From: JBILXY01 sp044378055 | Lineage (GTDB): Bacteria; Patescibacteriota; JACMRA01 | Assembly: GCA_044378055.1 (NCBI GenBank) | Contig: JBILXY010000019.1 | Location: forward strand, 1-17,473 | Length of the DNA stretch: 17,473 nucleotides | Direction of reading: 5' to 3' | Shown: positions 14,956-17,473 of the stretch, in pieces | How the letters are laid out: each line of letters begins with the position of its first letter | How positions within the stretch are numbered: position 1 is the stretch's first letter | Translations under genes and position numbers: made by a program | The notes under the pieces: model-generated | What the model saw: the letters and a program-made list of their open reading frames with translations, nothing else | Databases searched by the model: none | Told to the model about the DNA's origin: nothing

Positions 14956-15125
14956 CCTACGCTTCTAACCCCCGTCTCCTTCGGAGCCACCCCCTTTACA
15001 AGTGGGAATTGCCTCATTTGGCCATGGCGGCTTGGTCGCCGCCTCTACGACGTCCATAGGTTTGATTCACCAAATTCTCCCTTGTAAAGGGAGGTGCCCG
15101 AAGGGCGGAGGGTTAGAAGCGTAGG
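14956..15125. repeat. Long imperfect inverted repeat with nested hairpins (MITE/REP-like)
   Basis: The left arm (14956-15010) and right arm (15073-15125) are imperfect reverse complements of each other. Both contain CCTACGCTTCTAACC and CCCTTTACAAG in the same order. The arms themselves hold smaller hairpins (CTCCCTTGTAAAGGGAG, GCCCGAAGGGC). The 62-base centre contains another hairpin, listed separately. The region is clearly more GC-rich than its surroundings. No transposase gene is present, so it would be a non-autonomous element. It lies directly upstream of ntpB. Confidence 0.75.
15026..15050 (+). repeat. Short hairpin repeat with CTACG tail, copy C
   Basis: GGCGGC-TTGGTC-GCCGCC forms a perfect 6-bp stem and is followed by TCTACGA. 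It is nested in the centre of the long inverted repeat and matches the minus-strand copy at 9241-9264 at most positions, including the TGGTC loop. Confidence 0.55.
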
Positions 15126-15177
15126 CAAAGGGAGCAACTGCGAAGCAGAAGCAAGGTAGGGCTGGCCTGGCTGAGGA

Positions 15178-15453
15178 TTAAAGTCCTGAACCTCCAATAC
15201 TAGTTACACCAATAGAACCAGCTTTGAAATCATAGTTACTGTATAGAAGATAATTCTTTGTTTGGTTTAAAGTAGTATTAGTTGTTACTGCTGTTATTTC
15301 AAAGTCTACATTCCAGAATAGTTGATCTGCTTTAAGAAGGGCTGTTGTGCATCCTGTAGTACATGTTCCTGCTGGGGTTGCATTTCCTATTTCTAGTGTT
15401 TTTGTACTGTGGTCAAAGTTATATTGTAACTTAACAAATACATAGTTTACACT
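15178..15453 (-). pseudogene. Start-less coding remnant of a secreted protein (91 codons)
   Basis: The frame is open for 91 codons between an upstream stop (15454-15456) and its own stop (15178-15180) but contains no ATG, GTG or TTG start near its beginning. The translation (LEIGNATPAGTCTTGCTTAL, then FWNVDFEITAVTTNTT and IGVTSIGGSGL at the end) looks like the C-terminus of a Thr-rich exported protein like its neighbours. A nearby ATG (about 15444-15446) is in another frame and hits a stop after 16 codons. A frameshift or 5' deletion would explain this. It lies just downstream of the surface-protein stop at 15483 on the same strand. Confidence 0.5.
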
Positions 15454-15482
15454 TTACAAATAAATGTTTAGATGACTCGTAC

Positions 15483-17473
15483 CTAACTCACGCTACAAAT
15501 TAAACTTCCAGTATAAGACTGTGCTTTAATATATGGTGGGATGGCTAAACTTAAACTTAGATTTTTAGTGTATGTACCAAAGCCAGAACCAGAGGAAAAT
15601 GAGGCTAAATTAAAATTATTAGATTCACCATTATAGCTAGCACTAGAAACTGAGGTTGTATTTTGCAAACTAGAGTAATCGGCTAGTCCGTTTTGAAGGT
15701 TACCGTTTCCACTAACAACTTGTAAGCTGGTTGGGATTAAATTTAATTTAGAAGCAGAATTTTTATACACAGGAATAATCCAATTGTTATCTATAGTCCC
15801 TGCTAGATTTGTAGATTTACACACCAAGCTCCAACCAGGTTGACTTAACCTTGTATCATCTACAGTTAAATTTTGTAATAAAGCTGAAGAATTTTGCTCG
15901 GTTGTACCAGCTTCTACAGAGTTAAAACTGATTGTACTTGGAGAACTAACAACTAGGGTGTTGCTTAATACTACCACGTTACTTCCATTAGTATAACTAG
16001 ATCCACTACCACTTGCATTATACTGGGCTGGAAAAGTTCCTGCTGTAGCTCCTACTGAAATTGTGTTACATACCAAACTTGTTCCACTTCCTGTAATAGG
16101 ACAGTTTACTACAGTTCCACTTGCTCCTATTCTTAGATTAACACTTCCAGATAGTGTATTTAGATTTACATTTGTAGTAATAGTACAGTTTACATTGGTA
16201 TTGATGTTGGTTGGAGTTGGTGTACATGTTGTTGCAGTTATGTTGGCATTGGTGATTGGGGTTGTTACAGTAATTCCTACTTGAGGGTTTGTACCAGAAT
16301 AAGCTCCATCGTTAATAGAAGTAAAGGTATTTGCTGTAGAAGAAAGTGTTCCAGGTGTCCCATAAGTTCCTGTTGTGGTTGGTGTGGCTTGGTATTCTAT
16401 GTATCCTGCGGAGCGGGTGCTATCTGTAAGATCAAGATAAGTAAAGTTTCCAATTGCTCCTGCATAAATATTATTACAAGTACTTGCTGCTGTATTTATA
16501 GTTGCAGGAGTTCCTACAAAAGTAAAGTTCGTACTTGGGGAAGGAATCTGGCAGGTATAGTATGGCAAGTAGCTTTTACCAAGGTAATCCAAGGTTGAGA
16601 CCCAATAAGTTGTAGCACCTACATTATTACAGTTTCCATTGGTTGGAATTGCTCTTGGATTTCCTAAAGAATAACCCGGTGCTGATGCACTGCACCAAGC
16701 TGCAGGAAAATACCTGTTACCTAGCATGTCGTAGACTGTTGTTCCGAAATAGTTTCCTACATTGTATGGAAGTACATTTGTGCAACTAGGGGTTGGAGGT
16801 GTATTACCAGGGCCTGTTAAAGCTACTGTGACATTAATATACGAAGCGCTTTGACAGAAGGTTGCTCCAAAATATCTTTTTCTTCCTACATCTAAAACTC
16901 CGCTTGTTGCAGTTGGGGCAGTTCCACCATTAGCTGAGGTTGAAGCACCGTCATAAAGACCAGCTACAGGTGAAATTCCAGTATTGGAAGTTAATGCAGT
17001 GAAAGCAGTATTTTTATTAGCGTTAGATAAAGTATCACATACAGTTTCTGTAGAGCTTGGGTTTAAACAATTTTTAAAGGAGTTTGTTACATAGTTAAAG
17101 CCTGCTGGTAGAGTATCTTTAATAAAGGCATCTGTAATGGCTGCTGTTCCAGTATTTGTATAACGAAGACGAACTGTAACTGCTGCATCTGGAGTTGTAT
17201 TAATTGTATCTTGTTCAACACCATTAACTAAGTATTTTTTATCTATAGTAATATTTCCTCCTGTTGTTGCAGTTATGTTGGCATTGGTGATTGGGGTTGT
17301 TACCACAACATTGCTTCCATCTGCATATGTAGTACCAGAACCTGAAGCATTATACTGGGCTGGAAAAGTTCCTGCTGTAGCTCCTACTGAAATTGTGTTA
17401 CATACCAAACTTGTTCCACTTCCTGTAATAGGACAGTTTACTACAGTTCCACTTGCTCCTATTCTTAGATTAA
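15483..17473 (-). CDS. Modular surface protein, C-terminal 662 residues (5' end beyond window)
   Basis: The frame is open to the right edge, so the start lies outside. The first methionine-like codon near 17408 is an internal TTG and not a real start. In order it has: part of a Cys-containing Ig-like module; a DUF11-like repeat at about 17261-17081 (YTNTGTAAITDAFIKDTLPA); three Cys-pair units at about 16892-16476; a second, near-identical Ig-like module at about 16240-15970; and a WxL-like C-terminal domain at about 15956-15486. That domain has GWSLVC near its start and SLICSVS at the very end and is about half identical to the end of the 1318-residue protein. I infer an exported wall-bound protein. 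The coding DNA contains perfect internal repeats, described separately. Confidence 0.88.
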   Translation of the reverse strand, partial: NLRIGASGTVVNCPITGSGTSLVCNTISVGATAGTFPAQYNASGSGTTYADGSNVVVTTPITNANITATTGGNITIDKKYLVNGVEQDTINTTPDAAVTVRLRYTNTGTAAITDAFIKDTLPAGFNYVTNSFKNCLNPSSTETVCDTLSNANKNTAFTALTSNTGISPVAGLYDGASTSANGGTAPTATSGVLDVGRKRYFGATFCQSASYINVTVALTGPGNTPPTPSCTNVLPYNVGNYFGTTVYDMLGNRYFPAAWCSASAPGYSLGNPRAIPTNGNCNNVGATTYWVSTLDYLGKSYLPYYTCQIPSPSTNFTFVGTPATINTAASTCNNIYAGAIGNFTYLDLTDSTRSAGYIEYQATPTTTGTYGTPGTLSSTANTFTSINDGAYSGTNPQVGITVTTPITNANITATTCTPTPTNINTNVNCTITTNVNLNTLSGSVNLRIGASGTVVNCPITGSGTSLVCNTISVGATAGTFPAQYNASGSGSSYTNGSNVVVLSNTLVVSSPSTISFNSVEAGTTEQNSSALLQNLTVDDTRLSQPGWSLVCKSTNLAGTIDNNWIIPVYKNSASKLNLIPTSLQVVSGNGNLQNGLADYSSLQNTTSVSSASYNGESNNFNLASFSSGSGFGTYTKNLSLSLAIPPYIKAQSYTGSLICSVS
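16015..16141. repeat. 127-bp perfect repeat, internal copy
   Basis: Identical base for base to 17347-17473, 1332 bases (444 codons) away and in the same frame. It encodes most of an Ig-like module, from the LRIGASGTVVNCPIT strand to FPAQYNA. The base just left of the repeat differs (t at 16014, a at 17346). Confidence 0.95.
16227..16268. repeat. 42-bp perfect repeat, copy 1
   Basis: Identical to 17262-17303, 1035 bases away (345 codons, in frame). It encodes the linker TTPITNANITATT. Its spacing differs from that of the 127-bp repeat, showing that modules were shuffled rather than duplicated as one block. Confidence 0.9.
17262..17303. repeat. 42-bp perfect repeat, copy 2
   Basis: Second copy of the linker-coding repeat at 16227-16268. 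Here it lies after the Ig-like module and before the DUF11-like region in the protein. Confidence 0.9.
17347..17473. repeat. 127-bp perfect repeat at the window edge
   Basis: Identical to 16015-16141. The identity starts at 17347 and runs to the last base of the window, exactly 127 bases, so the repeat may continue beyond the edge. Confidence 0.95.

Larger units (their letters stand above)
14873..15177. other. 305-bp intergenic block without a gene
   Basis: It holds the inverted repeat at 14956-15125. On the left side there is a second, looser copy of the CTTCCCTACGCT...TAACCC motif (about 14917-14937). On the right is GCAACTGCGAAGCAGAAGCAA-like repeat sequence. I see no coding frame and no clear promoter for ntpB. 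Confidence 0.6.

Noticed and set aside
16063..16598. Plus-strand ORFs opposite the right-edge surface protein, one of them Cys-rich
   Set aside because: They are antisense to a repetitive Thr/Gly-rich coding region; the Cys-rich appearance is a by-product of its codons.
9315..17473. CRISPR array or diversity-generating retroelement linked to the repetitive surface proteins
   Set aside because: The repeats are coding and irregularly spaced; no cas gene, reverse transcriptase or template repeat is visible.

Overview
The window is AT-rich and reads with the standard code. Ordinary housekeeping genes sit between very large, Thr/Ser/Gly/Asn-rich secreted proteins. Three things suggest an uncultivated bacterium of the candidate phyla radiation (Patescibacteria) type: an A/V-type ATP synthase B subunit, small stand-alone housekeeping genes, and starts with almost no Shine-Dalgarno motif. 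This placement is inference; no rRNA or ribosomal protein gene is present to test it.

Layout. Positions 1-1105 (minus) hold the N-terminal part of a secreted Cys-rich protein that runs off the left edge. Positions 1320-3608 (plus) are a two-gene unit, a Nudix hydrolase and exonuclease VII large subunit (xseA) with an extra N-terminal HEAT-like region. Next come tRNA-fMet(CAT) and tRNA-Asp(GTC), bracketed by two copies of a 54-bp palindromic repeat and followed by a clear terminator and a 47-codon ORF. Positions 4355-6091 (minus) encode a YggT-family membrane protein and an aldehyde dehydrogenase. Positions 6203-8234 (plus) are a compact run: small membrane protein, Bcp-type peroxiredoxin, Hsp20 and an RsuA/RluB-type pseudouridine synthase. 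Positions 8303-9157 (minus) encode an RlmI-like SAM methyltransferase.

From 9315 to the right edge nearly everything is on the minus strand: a 1318-residue surface protein, an isolated ATP synthase subunit B, a 305-bp block of nested inverted repeats, a start-less coding remnant, and the C-terminal 662 residues of another surface protein. The two large surface proteins share a C-terminal domain of about 158 residues that resembles a WxL cell-wall-binding domain. They also share a Cys-containing Ig-like module. The 1318-residue protein has an IPT/TIG domain that appears to be split by an inserted seven-bladed beta-propeller.

The genes do not form one pathway. The coherent signals are an RNA/DNA maintenance set (xseA, rRNA modification enzymes, tRNAs), a small stress pair (peroxiredoxin and Hsp20), and a modular surface-protein family. 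The intergenic DNA carries several families of hairpin repeats. The right edge stops inside a perfect 127-bp repeat of an internal segment, which suggests an assembly break rather than a biological boundary.
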